Shown here piece after piece: positions 1-6,669 of a DNA stretch of 10,981 nucleotides. The position numbers were made by a program, and so were the translations under genes. The DNA is from Clostridia bacterium. Its GTDB lineage: Bacteria; Bacillota; Clostridia; UBA1381; UMGS1253. The stretch spans positions 1 through 10,981 of the forward strand of contig JAFQPV010000277.1 of the NCBI GenBank assembly GCA_017411585.1. Direction: 5' to 3'. Within the stretch, counting starts at the first letter, position 1, and every line of letters starts with the position of its first letter. Under the pieces are notes generated by a model that was given only the letters and a program-made list of their open reading frames with translations, did not search any database and had not been told where the DNA came from.

Positions 1-150
1 ACCGCCGGCATCAATCACTTCCGCACCTGCCGGAATTTCGATATCTTTCGCCTTGCCGACTGCAACAATTTTGCCGTTTTCCTCTAAGAGAATGCCATCA
101 TAGAGAATACCGCTCTCCAGCACAATATTTGCATTTACAATCGCTTTCAT
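1..150 (-). CDS. Amidohydrolase family protein, N-terminal 50 codons (partial)
   Basis: The visible N-terminus starts MKAIVNANIVLESGILYDG and continues with a segment reading EENGKIVAVG and then PAGAEVIDAGG. This is the N-terminal beta-sandwich strand pattern of the amidohydrolase superfamily, which in full-length members is followed by the PGFIDxHxH metal-binding strand; that part lies beyond the window edge. N-acetylglucosamine-6-phosphate deacetylase (NagA), dihydroorotase-like and imidazolonepropionase-like enzymes share this start, so the substrate cannot be decided here. NagA is a reasonable first guess from the general look only. The start at 150 is preferred because GGAG lies 9 bases upstream; an in-frame ATG at 159 would sit directly against that site. 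The gene diverges from the marR operon and has its own strong promoter at 204-233, so it is probably not part of the exporter system. Confidence 0.7.
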   Translation of the reverse strand, partial: MKAIVNANIVLESGILYDGILLEENGKIVAVGKAKDIEIPAGAEVIDAGG

Positions 151-203
151 TTTTCTCATCTCCACATCAAAAAAGTCGCTTCAATTTCTATCTTCCTATC
201 ATA

Positions 204-233
204 ATTATATCGCTCTGAAAAAAATGTTGTCAA
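204..233 (-). promoter_or_regulatory. Promoter of the amidohydrolase gene
   Basis: On the minus strand TTGACA (228-233) and TATAAT (204-209) are separated by 18 bases. Both hexamers match the sigma-A consensus exactly. Transcription would begin near 197, giving a leader of about 47 bases. The function is inferred from the match. Confidence 0.75.
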
Positions 234-275
234 CGGGTTTCTGTGCGAAAAATTTTCAAAATTGTTTGCTTTTTA

Positions 276-304
276 TTGACACCACACTTGGGCTATGCTA
301 AAAT
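276..304 (+). promoter_or_regulatory. Promoter of the marR-ABC-ABC operon
   Basis: TTGACA (276-281) and TAAAAT (299-304) are separated by 17 bases, and a TGC triplet directly before the -10 makes it an extended -10 element. The start of transcription should be near 311. The -10 hexamer overlaps the left end of the 39-base palindrome, so a protein bound there would block RNA polymerase. Confidence 0.8.
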
Positions 305-339
305 AGTTGCAGATGAAACAGTTTCATCTGCAACTATTT
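301..339. promoter_or_regulatory. Perfect 39-base palindrome, probable MarR operator
   Basis: Two 19-base arms (301-319 and 321-339) are perfect reverse complements around a single central A at 320. The core half-site reads GTTGCAGATGAAAC. It overlaps the -10 element and the expected transcription start of the operon that begins with a MarR-type repressor, the usual position for an autoregulatory MarR operator. At 39 bases it is longer than the roughly 16-20-base site one MarR dimer usually covers. The transcribed part could also fold into a hairpin at the 5' end of the mRNA. It is not a terminator, because no T-run follows the right arm. Confidence 0.75.
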
Positions 340-356
340 AAAATTCAGGTGATTTT

Positions 357-794
357 ATGGCTATGTTTATGCGAAAACTAAACATCATTGCCAGATGCGC
401 CGGTATGTATCGCACGCAAAACTCCAGCGTGCAGCTTCCCGGTATTTATCACAGCTATGTGTTCGCGATTTGCAAAAATCCGGGTATGTCGCAGGATAAA
501 ATTGCAAAGCATCTGTGTATGACAAAAAGCAGTGTGACCAGACATTTGGCGTACTTGGAGCAAAACGGCTACATCGAGCGCAAGCCGAGCGAAGCAGACA
601 AGCGCGAAATGCTGGTGTATCCGACCGGGAAAATGACAGGCATCCACGCCGAGGTCGTGCAAATTGCGAAAAAATGGACCGCGCTTCTGTCCGAAGGCAT
701 CGGCGAAGAAGAAATGGACACATTTTTAAATGTGCTCGATAAAATACAAATCCGTGCAACGGAAATCACAGAGTCCGGAGGTGCGCGCGAATGA
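357..794 (+). CDS. MarR family transcriptional regulator
   Basis: This 145-residue protein has the size and layout of a MarR dimeric winged-helix repressor. A helix-turn-helix begins at SQDKIAKHL (45-53), the recognition helix follows at about 56-73 (TKSSVTRHLAYLEQNGYI), and the beta wing spans about 74-90 and carries the family's D-x-R element (D81, R83). Helices at both ends would form the dimer interface. AGGTGA at 347-352 lies 4 bases before the first ATG (357) and 10 before a second in-frame ATG (363), so either may be used; the N-terminus is uncertain by two residues. It is the first gene of the exporter operon, its stop overlaps the next start (ATGA, 791-794), and a large palindrome lies on its promoter. 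I infer that it represses its own operon and is released by a transporter substrate. The ligand is not visible from sequence. Confidence 0.92.
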   Translation: MAMFMRKLNIIARCAGMYRTQNSSVQLPGIYHSYVFAICKNPGMSQDKIAKHLCMTKSSVTRHLAYLEQNGYIERKPSEADKREMLVYPTGKMTGIHAEVVQIAKKWTALLSEGIGEEEMDTFLNVLDKIQIRATEITESGGARE

Positions 795-2512
795 AAACGA
801 TGCTTTTATACTTAAAGCCCTACTACAAAAAAATATCCTTCGGCTTTGTCATCAAATCACTCGGCACACTCTCCGAGCTGATGCTGCCGATGATTTTAAG
901 CTATGTTTTAAAAAGCGTTCTCGGCAAATCGGTAGGCGACATTTTACTTTGGGGCGGCATTATGATGCTCTTTGCGGCGCTGGCGTGTGTATTTAATGTA
1001 TGGGCAAACCGCATTGCGGCGCGCACCTCCAGCAGCTTTGCTGAAACGATGCGCAAGGATTTATTTAAAAAAATTCTGCATCTTTCCGCAGCGCAAACGG
1101 ATAAATTTACTATTCCGTCACTCGAATCACGCATCACGTCAGACACCTACAACGTGCACCGCTTTGTCGGTATGGCACAGCGCATGGGTGTTCGCGCGCC
1201 GATTATGCTTATCGGCGGTATCGGCATTACGCTTTTAATGGATGCATATCTTTCCTTAATTATGATTGCCATTATACCGATTACCTTTTGCGCAATTTTC
1301 TTTGTCTCCAAAAACGGCATACCGCTCTATGCAAAGGTGCAGACTGCCGTAGATAAAATGGTGCGTGTGGTGCGCGAGGATGTGCAGGGCATCCGCGTTA
1401 TCAAAGCGCTTTCCAAAACCGACTACGAGCATCGCCGCTACGAAGAGGTCAACCGCACACTCGTCAAAAGCGAAACGCGCGCCGGTGTGATTATGGGCAG
1501 CGTGCACCCGATTATGACTATGTTTATGAACATTGGTAGCGTTGCTGTTGTTGCCGTTGCCAGCGGGCGCGTACAAAACGGGCTCTCCGACCCGGAAACC
1601 ATCATTGCTTTTATGCAGTATTTCACACAGATTTCCATGTCGCTGATGACCGTGACGCGTATGTTTACGATGTATACCAAATGCGCTGCCTCGGCAAACC
1701 GCATAGAAGAGGTACTTACCGCCGATACACAAATATTGGTGCATACAAAAACAGAATTTCCGGACGCAGACACAGATGCACGCATCAAGTTTGACCGCGT
1801 AAGCTTTTCTTATAACGGCAAGCGTAATAATTTAAATGATATCAGCTTCGAGGTGCCTGCCGGCGGCTCTATCGGCATTATCGGTGCAACCGGCTCGGGC
1901 AAATCGACGATTGTAAAGCTGCTTTTGCGCTTTTATGATGCAAACGAAGGCAGCATCTACATAAACGGCGAGGATGTGCGCACCATTGAAAAGGAGCGCC
2001 TCTACGCGATGTTCGGCTCGGCACAGCAGCACGATTTTCTCTACGCCGACACCGTAAAGGAAAACATCTGCTTCGGGCGCGACATCTCCGATGCAGACAT
2101 TGAAAAAGCTGCAGAAATTGCGCAGGCAACAGAATTTATTCACGGCTTTAATGACGGCTACGCGCATATGCTCGCCCAGCACGCGGCAAACATCTCCGGC
2201 GGTCAGAAGCAGCGCCTCTTAATCACACGCGCTCTTGCCGCAAAGCCGCAAATTCTGATTTTGGACGACAGCTCGTCCGCACTCGACTATAAAACAGATG
2301 CCGCGCTGCGCCGCGCGCTTGCAGAAAATATGCAAGACACCACCCTCGTTACGGTTGCACAGCGCGTCAGCTCCGTAAAGGACTGCAGCGTAATTCTCGT
2401 TTTAGAGGACGGCAACATCATCGGCATCGGTACACACGAGCAGCTGCTTGAAAGCTGCATCGAATATAAAGAAATCAGCGATTCACAGATGGGAGGTGCT
2501 TTCGTTGAGTAG
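791..2512 (+). CDS. ABC exporter half-transporter, degenerate-site subunit
   Basis: At 573 residues this is a type IV ABC exporter half: an N-terminal transmembrane domain (residues about 15-300, six hydrophobic segments) and a C-terminal nucleotide-binding domain. The A-loop Tyr is Y341, Walker A is GATGSGKST (365-373), the Q-loop lies near 412, the signature is ISGGQ (468-472) and Walker B is ILILDD (488-493). Two catalytic positions are altered: the residue after Walker B is D493 instead of Glu, and the switch position is Q524 in AQR instead of His. In heterodimeric exporters of the TM287/288, BmrCD and LmrCD type these changes mark the subunit that supplies the Walker side of the non-hydrolysing site. 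Its intact signature would complete the working site of the partner encoded next. Exported substrate is unknown; drugs, lipids or peptides are all possible. Start is fixed by the ATGA overlap with marR and a GGAGGTG ribosome site at 777-783. Confidence 0.93.
   Translation: MKTMLLYLKPYYKKISFGFVIKSLGTLSELMLPMILSYVLKSVLGKSVGDILLWGGIMMLFAALACVFNVWANRIAARTSSSFAETMRKDLFKKILHLSAAQTDKFTIPSLESRITSDTYNVHRFVGMAQRMGVRAPIMLIGGIGITLLMDAYLSLIMIAIIPITFCAIFFVSKNGIPLYAKVQTAVDKMVRVVREDVQGIRVIKALSKTDYEHRRYEEVNRTLVKSETRAGVIMGSVHPIMTMFMNIGSVAVVAVASGRVQNGLSDPETIIAFMQYFTQISMSLMTVTRMFTMYTKCAASANRIEEVLTADTQILVHTKTEFPDADTDARIKFDRVSFSYNGKRNNLNDISFEVPAGGSIGIIGATGSGKSTIVKLLLRFYDANEGSIYINGEDVRTIEKERLYAMFGSAQQHDFLYADTVKENICFGRDISDADIEKAAEIAQATEFIHGFNDGYAHMLAQHAANISGGQKQRLLITRALAAKPQILILDDSSSALDYKTDAALRRALAENMQDTTLVTVAQRVSSVKDCSVILVLEDGNIIGIGTHEQLLESCIEYKEISDSQMGGAFVE
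2491..2507 (+). promoter_or_regulatory. Strong ribosome binding site fixing a TTG start
   Basis: GGGAGGTG (2491-2498) is followed, 7 bases after GGAGGT, by a TTG codon at 2505 in frame with the second ABC gene. An upstream ATG at 2448 has no such site and lies inside the first ABC gene. The next ATG, at 2520, is 22 bases from the site. The TTG is therefore the best start. Confidence 0.8.
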
Positions 2513-4373
2513 AGGACCAATGGAACACGGCGGACCTGGCGGCAGAATGGGCGGCGAACCGCCAAAGAAAGGACAGCCGATGTATCACAGCCAAAAGCTG
2601 GATGCCAAAGCAGCGAAGGGCCTTCTCCTGCGTCTGTTCGGCTATATTCTGCACTACTGGTATCTGTTTTTGCCGGCAGTCGCGATGACGCTTTTATCTA
2701 ATCAGCTTGCGCTGCTTGGACCGAAGTATTCGGGCGAAGCCATTGATGCGATCGCGCGCGTCGGCGGCGTGGATTTTGATGGCGTATGGTATAATGTTAC
2801 GCGTATGCTCATTTGCTACATTGCCTCGGCTGCGCTTTCCTATGTGCTTTCCGTACTCATGCTGTTTTTGGGGCAGAAAATCGCTTTTCGCATCCGCAAG
2901 CAGCTGTTTGAAAAGCTCACGCAATTGCCGGTCGGCTATTTCGATACGCACGCGACAGGCGAAATCATCAGCCATATTTCCTACGATATTGATACATTAA
3001 ATATGTCGCTTTCGCACGATTTTGTGCAAATTATGACCAGCTTATACACCGTCATCGGCTCGCTTGTTTTTATGTGGAACATTTCAAAGCCGCTGATTCT
3101 TGTTTTTGCCATTACCGTGCCTGCAACGATTGTGTTTACACGCATTCGTACCAAGCGTGTGCGCCCGCTGTTCAGAAAGCGCTCCATAAAGCTTGGCGAG
3201 CTTAACGGCTACGCAGAAGAAATGCTGACCGGTCTGCGCACGATTCAGGCGTACGAGCGCGAGGACGAAATCGGCGAGCGCTTCAACGCGCGCAACACCG
3301 ATGCGATGAACGCTTACTATGAAGCAGACTACTACGGCACAAGCATGATGCCCTTCATCGGCTTGATTAACAACATCTCCCTTTCTTTGATTATGATGTT
3401 CGGCGGTATTTTGTATATGCTCTCGCAAAACGGCACTGCCGTAGAAGGCACACTGTTTTTCATCACATTGGGTGGTATGGCGCAGTTCGTGCAATATTCC
3501 AGAAAATTCACCGGCCCGATTAACGAGTTTGCCAACATTTTAAATGAATTGCAATCCTCCTTTTCCGCGGCAGAGCGCGTTTTCAGAATTATTGACGAAA
3601 AGCCTGAGCCTGCAGACAGCGAAAATGCAATCGCGCTGTCCGACACAAACGGCGAGGTAGAGTTTAAGGATGTTGTATTCGGCTATGTGCCGGATAAAAC
3701 CATTCTGCACGGCATTTCCTTTAAGGCAAATCCGGGCGAAACGGTTGCAATTGTCGGGCCGACCGGCGCCGGTAAGACGACCATCATCAGCCTGCTTATG
3801 CGCTTTTATGATGTAAACGACGGCCGCATCACCGTTGACGGCACGGACGAGCGCGAAATCACAAGAAAATCCTTGCGCCACGCGTATACAATGGTGCTGC
3901 AGGACACCTGGCTGTTCTATGGCACAATTTTCGACAACATCGCCTACGGCAAGGAAGGTGCAACCTTAGAAGAGGTCAAAGCAGCCGCAAAGGCTGCGCG
4001 CATCGACAGCTACATTGAAAGCCTGCCAAACGGCTACGATACACTTTTATCGGATGACGGCGTAAACATTTCAAAAGGTCAGCGCCAGCTTATCACCATC
4101 GCCCGCGCGATGATTTCCAACTCGGAAATGCTGATTTTAGACGAAGCCACCTCGAATGTCGACTCCAGAACGGAAATTAAAATTCAGGAGGCAATGGCAG
4201 AGCTGATGCAGGGGCGCACCTGCTTTGTGATTGCGCACCGCCTCTCCACCATCCAGAATGCCGACAAAATCATAGTACTGCAGGACGGCAAAATCACCGA
4301 AATGGGCAACCACAATGAGCTGCTCGCCAAGGGTGGCTTCTACAGCACTTTGTACAATTCACAGTTTAATTAA
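2505..4373 (+). CDS. ABC exporter half-transporter, catalytic subunit (TTG start)
   Basis: From the TTG start the protein has 622 residues. It has a Gly/Pro/Met-rich tail (about 1-28), a six-helix transmembrane domain (about 43-335) and a nucleotide-binding domain. Walker A is GPTGAGKTT (418-426), the Q-loop Gln is Q466, Walker B ends LDE with the catalytic E547 present, and the switch His is H578. The signature motif, however, is ISKGQ (522-526): Lys replaces the first Gly of LSGGQ. This complements the lesions in the upstream subunit. The two would form a heterodimer in the cell membrane with one canonical ATP site (this Walker side plus the partner's ISGGQ) and one degenerate site. The gene overlaps its partner by 8 bases, which supports translational coupling and matched subunit supply. 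It is the last gene of the operon and is followed by a terminator. Confidence 0.93.
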   Translation: MSRGPMEHGGPGGRMGGEPPKKGQPMYHSQKLDAKAAKGLLLRLFGYILHYWYLFLPAVAMTLLSNQLALLGPKYSGEAIDAIARVGGVDFDGVWYNVTRMLICYIASAALSYVLSVLMLFLGQKIAFRIRKQLFEKLTQLPVGYFDTHATGEIISHISYDIDTLNMSLSHDFVQIMTSLYTVIGSLVFMWNISKPLILVFAITVPATIVFTRIRTKRVRPLFRKRSIKLGELNGYAEEMLTGLRTIQAYEREDEIGERFNARNTDAMNAYYEADYYGTSMMPFIGLINNISLSLIMMFGGILYMLSQNGTAVEGTLFFITLGGMAQFVQYSRKFTGPINEFANILNELQSSFSAAERVFRIIDEKPEPADSENAIALSDTNGEVEFKDVVFGYVPDKTILHGISFKANPGETVAIVGPTGAGKTTIISLLMRFYDVNDGRITVDGTDEREITRKSLRHAYTMVLQDTWLFYGTIFDNIAYGKEGATLEEVKAAAKAARIDSYIESLPNGYDTLLSDDGVNISKGQRQLITIARAMISNSEMLILDEATSNVDSRTEIKIQEAMAELMQGRTCFVIAHRLSTIQNADKIIVLQDGKITEMGNHNELLAKGGFYSTLYNSQFN

Positions 4374-4374
4374 A

Positions 4375-4416
4375 AAAACCTTCGAAGAGTGATTTCTCTT
4401 CGAAGGTTTTCTTTTT
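4375..4416. terminator. Two-way terminator between the ABC operon and aroF
   Basis: A 15-base perfect stem (4375-4389 with 4396-4410) closes a 6-base loop. The right arm runs into CTTTTT on the plus strand, and the run of A at 4372-4378 gives a U-tract on the minus strand. The hairpin lies 2 bases past the ABC stop and overlaps the last bases of the convergent DAHP synthase gene, so it should end both transcripts. Confidence 0.9.
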
Positions 4417-5443
4417 ATAACAGCTCTGCCAAATCCAAAATCAAACGCTCGGTTTTTTCCCAACCGAGGCACGGGTCGGTGATGGATTTTCCGTATATAT
4501 GACCGTCCGGCTTTTGTGCGCCATCCTCAATATAGCTTTCAATCATTAATCCCTTCACCAGCTTTTTAACATCCGCACTGTGGCGGCAGCTGTGCAATAC
4601 CTCTTTTGCAATACGCACCTGCTCTAAATGCTGCTTACCGGAGTTAGAGTGATTTGTATCAATAATCACTGCCGGATTTTGCAAGCTGCGCTCAGCATAG
4701 CTTTCGCAAAGATGCACCAAATCCTCATAGTGATAGTTCGGCATCGACACACCGCGCTTGTCCACATAGCCGCGCAAAATCGCGTGCGCATACGGATTGC
4801 CGGCACTTTTTGCCTCCCAACCGCCGTAGATAAACGTATGTGCGTGCTGCGCTGCAGTAATTGAATTCATCATAACGGAAATATCGCCGCTGGTCGGGTT
4901 TTTCATACCGACCGGGATATTTAAGCCGCTCGCCGTTAAGCGGTGCTTCTGATTTTCTACAGAACGTGCACCCACAGCAACATAAGCAAGCATATCCGAA
5001 AGATAGGTGTGATTTTCCGGATAGAGCATTTCATCTGCGCTCGTCAATCCCGTTTCGCGAATTGCACGCATATGCAGCTTACGAATGGCAATCAAGCCGC
5101 TAAGCATATCCTCTGCACGCTCCGGGTCCGGCTGGTGCAGCATCCCCTTGTACCCCTCGCCCGTTGTGCGCGGCTTATTTGTATATATGCGCGGTATAAT
5201 AAAGATTTTATCCTGCACCTTTTCTGCCACACCGGCAAGACGTTTTATATAATCAATCACGCTGTCCTCATGCTCTGCAGAACACGGACCGATGACCAAA
5301 ATCAGTTTGTCAGACTTTCCGCTTAAAATGTCGCGGATTTGCGCATCTCGCACCGCTTTAATATTGTTCATTTCTGCCGTAACGGGAAAATCACGCTTGA
5401 TTTCCTCCGCCGTTGGCATTTTCTTTACAAATTGCATATTCAT
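4415..5443 (-). CDS. aroF: 3-deoxy-7-phosphoheptulonate (DAHP) synthase, class I
   Basis: The enzyme condenses phosphoenolpyruvate and erythrose 4-phosphate to DAHP, the entry step of the shikimate pathway, in the cytosol. The 342 residues match the AroFGH-type barrel closely. GPCSAEH (52-58) carries metal ligand C54. KPRTT (90-94) and GYKG (97-100) bind phosphoenolpyruvate. GAR (158-160) and PVGMKN (177-182) follow, DTNHSNSGKQ (262-271) carries H265, IES (301-303) carries E302, and KSITDPCLGWE (319-329) carries D323. All four metal ligands of this class are therefore present. The start at 5443 is chosen because AAAGG and GGGAG lie upstream and a consensus promoter sits at 5469-5497; reading upstream to 5635 would cross that promoter and run into the capA gene. 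No other aromatic pathway gene is nearby. Which end product inhibits it cannot be told from motifs. Confidence 0.95.
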   Translation of the reverse strand: MNMQFVKKMPTAEEIKRDFPVTAEMNNIKAVRDAQIRDILSGKSDKLILVIGPCSAEHEDSVIDYIKRLAGVAEKVQDKIFIIPRIYTNKPRTTGEGYKGMLHQPDPERAEDMLSGLIAIRKLHMRAIRETGLTSADEMLYPENHTYLSDMLAYVAVGARSVENQKHRLTASGLNIPVGMKNPTSGDISVMMNSITAAQHAHTFIYGGWEAKSAGNPYAHAILRGYVDKRGVSMPNYHYEDLVHLCESYAERSLQNPAVIIDTNHSNSGKQHLEQVRIAKEVLHSCRHSADVKKLVKGLMIESYIEDGAQKPDGHIYGKSITDPCLGWEKTERLILDLAELL

Positions 5444-5468
5444 GATGCCTTTCTCCCTTCCAGATGTA

Positions 5469-5497
5469 ATTATAATACGTATTCTTTTGTCTGTCAA
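5469..5497 (-). promoter_or_regulatory. Consensus promoter of the DAHP synthase gene
   Basis: On the minus strand TTGACA (5492-5497), a 17-base spacer and TATAAT (5469-5474) form a perfect sigma-A consensus. Transcription would start near 5462, leaving a leader of only about 19 bases. That is too short for a tryptophan or tyrosine attenuator or a T-box. Confidence 0.85.
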
Positions 5498-5504
5498 TTG
5501 AAAA

Positions 5505-5531
5505 CAGAGTTGCTTTTTGTCAAAAACTCTG
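5505..5531. repeat. Imperfect dyad in the aroF/capA divergent promoter region
   Basis: CAGAG (5505-5509) and CTCTG (5527-5531) flank TTTTTG (5514-5519) and CAAAAA (5521-5526), giving an interrupted dyad centred on 5520. It covers the -35 region of the capA promoter and lies just upstream of the aroF -35. It may be an operator, or chance symmetry in AT-rich DNA. Confidence 0.35.
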
Positions 5532-5538
5532 CTATAGT
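5510..5538 (+). promoter_or_regulatory. Probable promoter of the capA-like/GNAT unit
   Basis: TTGCTT (5510-5515) and TATAGT (5533-5538) are separated by 17 bases, and a TGC just before the -10 makes it an extended -10. Transcription would start near 5545, so the leader would hold little more than the ribosome site. Confidence 0.6.
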
Positions 5539-5556
5539 ATTGCAAGAGGTGAGCAC

Positions 5557-6669
5557 ATGAAGAAAAGGATCCTTCTGCTTTGTGCAGCATTTTGCATCTG
5601 TCTTTGCAGCTGCGCGCAACCGACAGTGCCGACAACTGAGCCTACACCGGCACCTGCACCGGAGCCGGTCGAAAACAGAGTTTCGTTTTACGGCGTTGGT
5701 GACAATTTAATCCATAACAGCGTCTACTGGCGCGCAAGCGAATACGCGGGCGATGGCGGCTATGATTTTAAACCGATGTATGAATATGTTGCAGATGACA
5801 TTGCCGCAGCTGATATTGCATACATAAATCAGGAAACCCTGCTTGGCGGCACCGAACTCGGTCTTTCGTCCTATCCGCTCTTTAACTCGCCGCAGGAATG
5901 CGGGCGCGATATGATTGACCTTGGCTTTGACGTGTTCTCCCTTGCAACGAATCACGTATTTGACAAAGGTGAAGCCGGTCTTGCAAGTGCATATGCTTTT
6001 TTTGCAGAGCATCCGGAGGTCACTTCGGTCGGTCTGCACAAAAAAGACGAGGACATCATCAAAATTGTCGAAAAAAACGGCATTCGCGTTGCCTTCATCA
6101 ATTATACCTATCTCACAAATGGTTTTTCCCATCCGGCAAACACCGCATACAAGGTGCCGCTTGCGGATTACAAAAACGGCTGCACCGAAATGGTCGCAAC
6201 CGTTAAGGAAGCCAAAACGCGCGCAGATTTCGTCATCTGCTGCGTGCATTGGGGGGATGAGTACCAAAACACACCGAACGCCCTCCAGCGTGAGAGTGCG
6301 CAAATTTTAGCCGATGCCGGCTGTGATATCATTTTGGGCACACATCCACATACCGTACAGCCGATAGAATACATTGGCGACACACTGGTGGTCTATTCCC
6401 TAGGGAACTTCATTTCCGCGCAAACTGCGCCGGTCAGCCAAGTCGGCGGTACAATATCGTTTGATCTGGTGCAAAAGGGCGAAGAAAAACGCATTGAAAA
6501 TGTTGCATTCGAGCCGGTTATCAATCACTACAACCCGGCATTCCGCAACATCCGGATTATTCCGTTTGACGAATACACGCCCGAAAAAGCTGCCACACAC
6601 GGCGCCGGCATCAGCTACAGCTATTTAGAAAACTTGATTGAAAGAGTAATGAAAGAGGAGCTGCAATGA
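5557..6669 (+). CDS. CapA family lipoprotein (PGA_cap metallophosphatase fold)
   Basis: The 370-residue protein opens with a lipoprotein signal: K2 K3 R4, a hydrophobic Cys-rich stretch, and a lipobox LCSC with C19 as the lipidated residue. A Thr/Pro-rich linker (about 22-38) then tethers the domain outside the membrane. The domain carries the CapA series in order: GVGDN with D49, NQE (91-93), ATNH with N132/H133, HWGDE (231-235), GTHPH with H263/H265, and YSLGNF (280-285). These are the metal-binding motifs of the calcineurin-like fold, so an active hydrolase is likely. CapA/PgsA takes part in poly-gamma-glutamate export in bacilli, but no capB or capC ligase genes are near, so that role should not be assumed; many orphan clostridial CapA proteins have no known substrate. 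AGGTGAG at 5547-5553 fixes the start. Its stop overlaps the GNAT start. Confidence 0.9.
   Translation: MKKRILLLCAAFCICLCSCAQPTVPTTEPTPAPAPEPVENRVSFYGVGDNLIHNSVYWRASEYAGDGGYDFKPMYEYVADDIAAADIAYINQETLLGGTELGLSSYPLFNSPQECGRDMIDLGFDVFSLATNHVFDKGEAGLASAYAFFAEHPEVTSVGLHKKDEDIIKIVEKNGIRVAFINYTYLTNGFSHPANTAYKVPLADYKNGCTEMVATVKEAKTRADFVICCVHWGDEYQNTPNALQRESAQILADAGCDIILGTHPHTVQPIEYIGDTLVVYSLGNFISAQTAPVSQVGGTISFDLVQKGEEKRIENVAFEPVINHYNPAFRNIRIIPFDEYTPEKAATHGAGISYSYLENLIERVMKEELQ

Noticed and set aside
301..339. Palindrome as an intrinsic terminator or attenuator
   Set aside because: No T-run follows the right arm, and half of the left arm lies upstream of the expected transcription start.
151..356. 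Riboswitch or T-box in the divergent region
   Set aside because: Both leaders are under 50 bases and are explained by promoters, the palindrome and ribosome sites.
1256..1744. Long antisense reading frames within the ABC genes and elsewhere
   Set aside because: They are mirror frames of strongly supported genes, rich in His and Cys, without ribosome sites or recognisable domains.
2448..2504. Upstream ATG extension of the second ABC gene
   Set aside because: It lies inside the first ABC gene, has no ribosome site, and its residues do not resemble an ABC N-terminus; the TTG at 2505 follows a strong ribosome site at ideal spacing.
5444..5635. 64-codon N-terminal extension of DAHP synthase
   Set aside because: It would cross the consensus promoter and run into the first codons of the capA-like gene on the other strand, while the protein at 5443 already has full family length.
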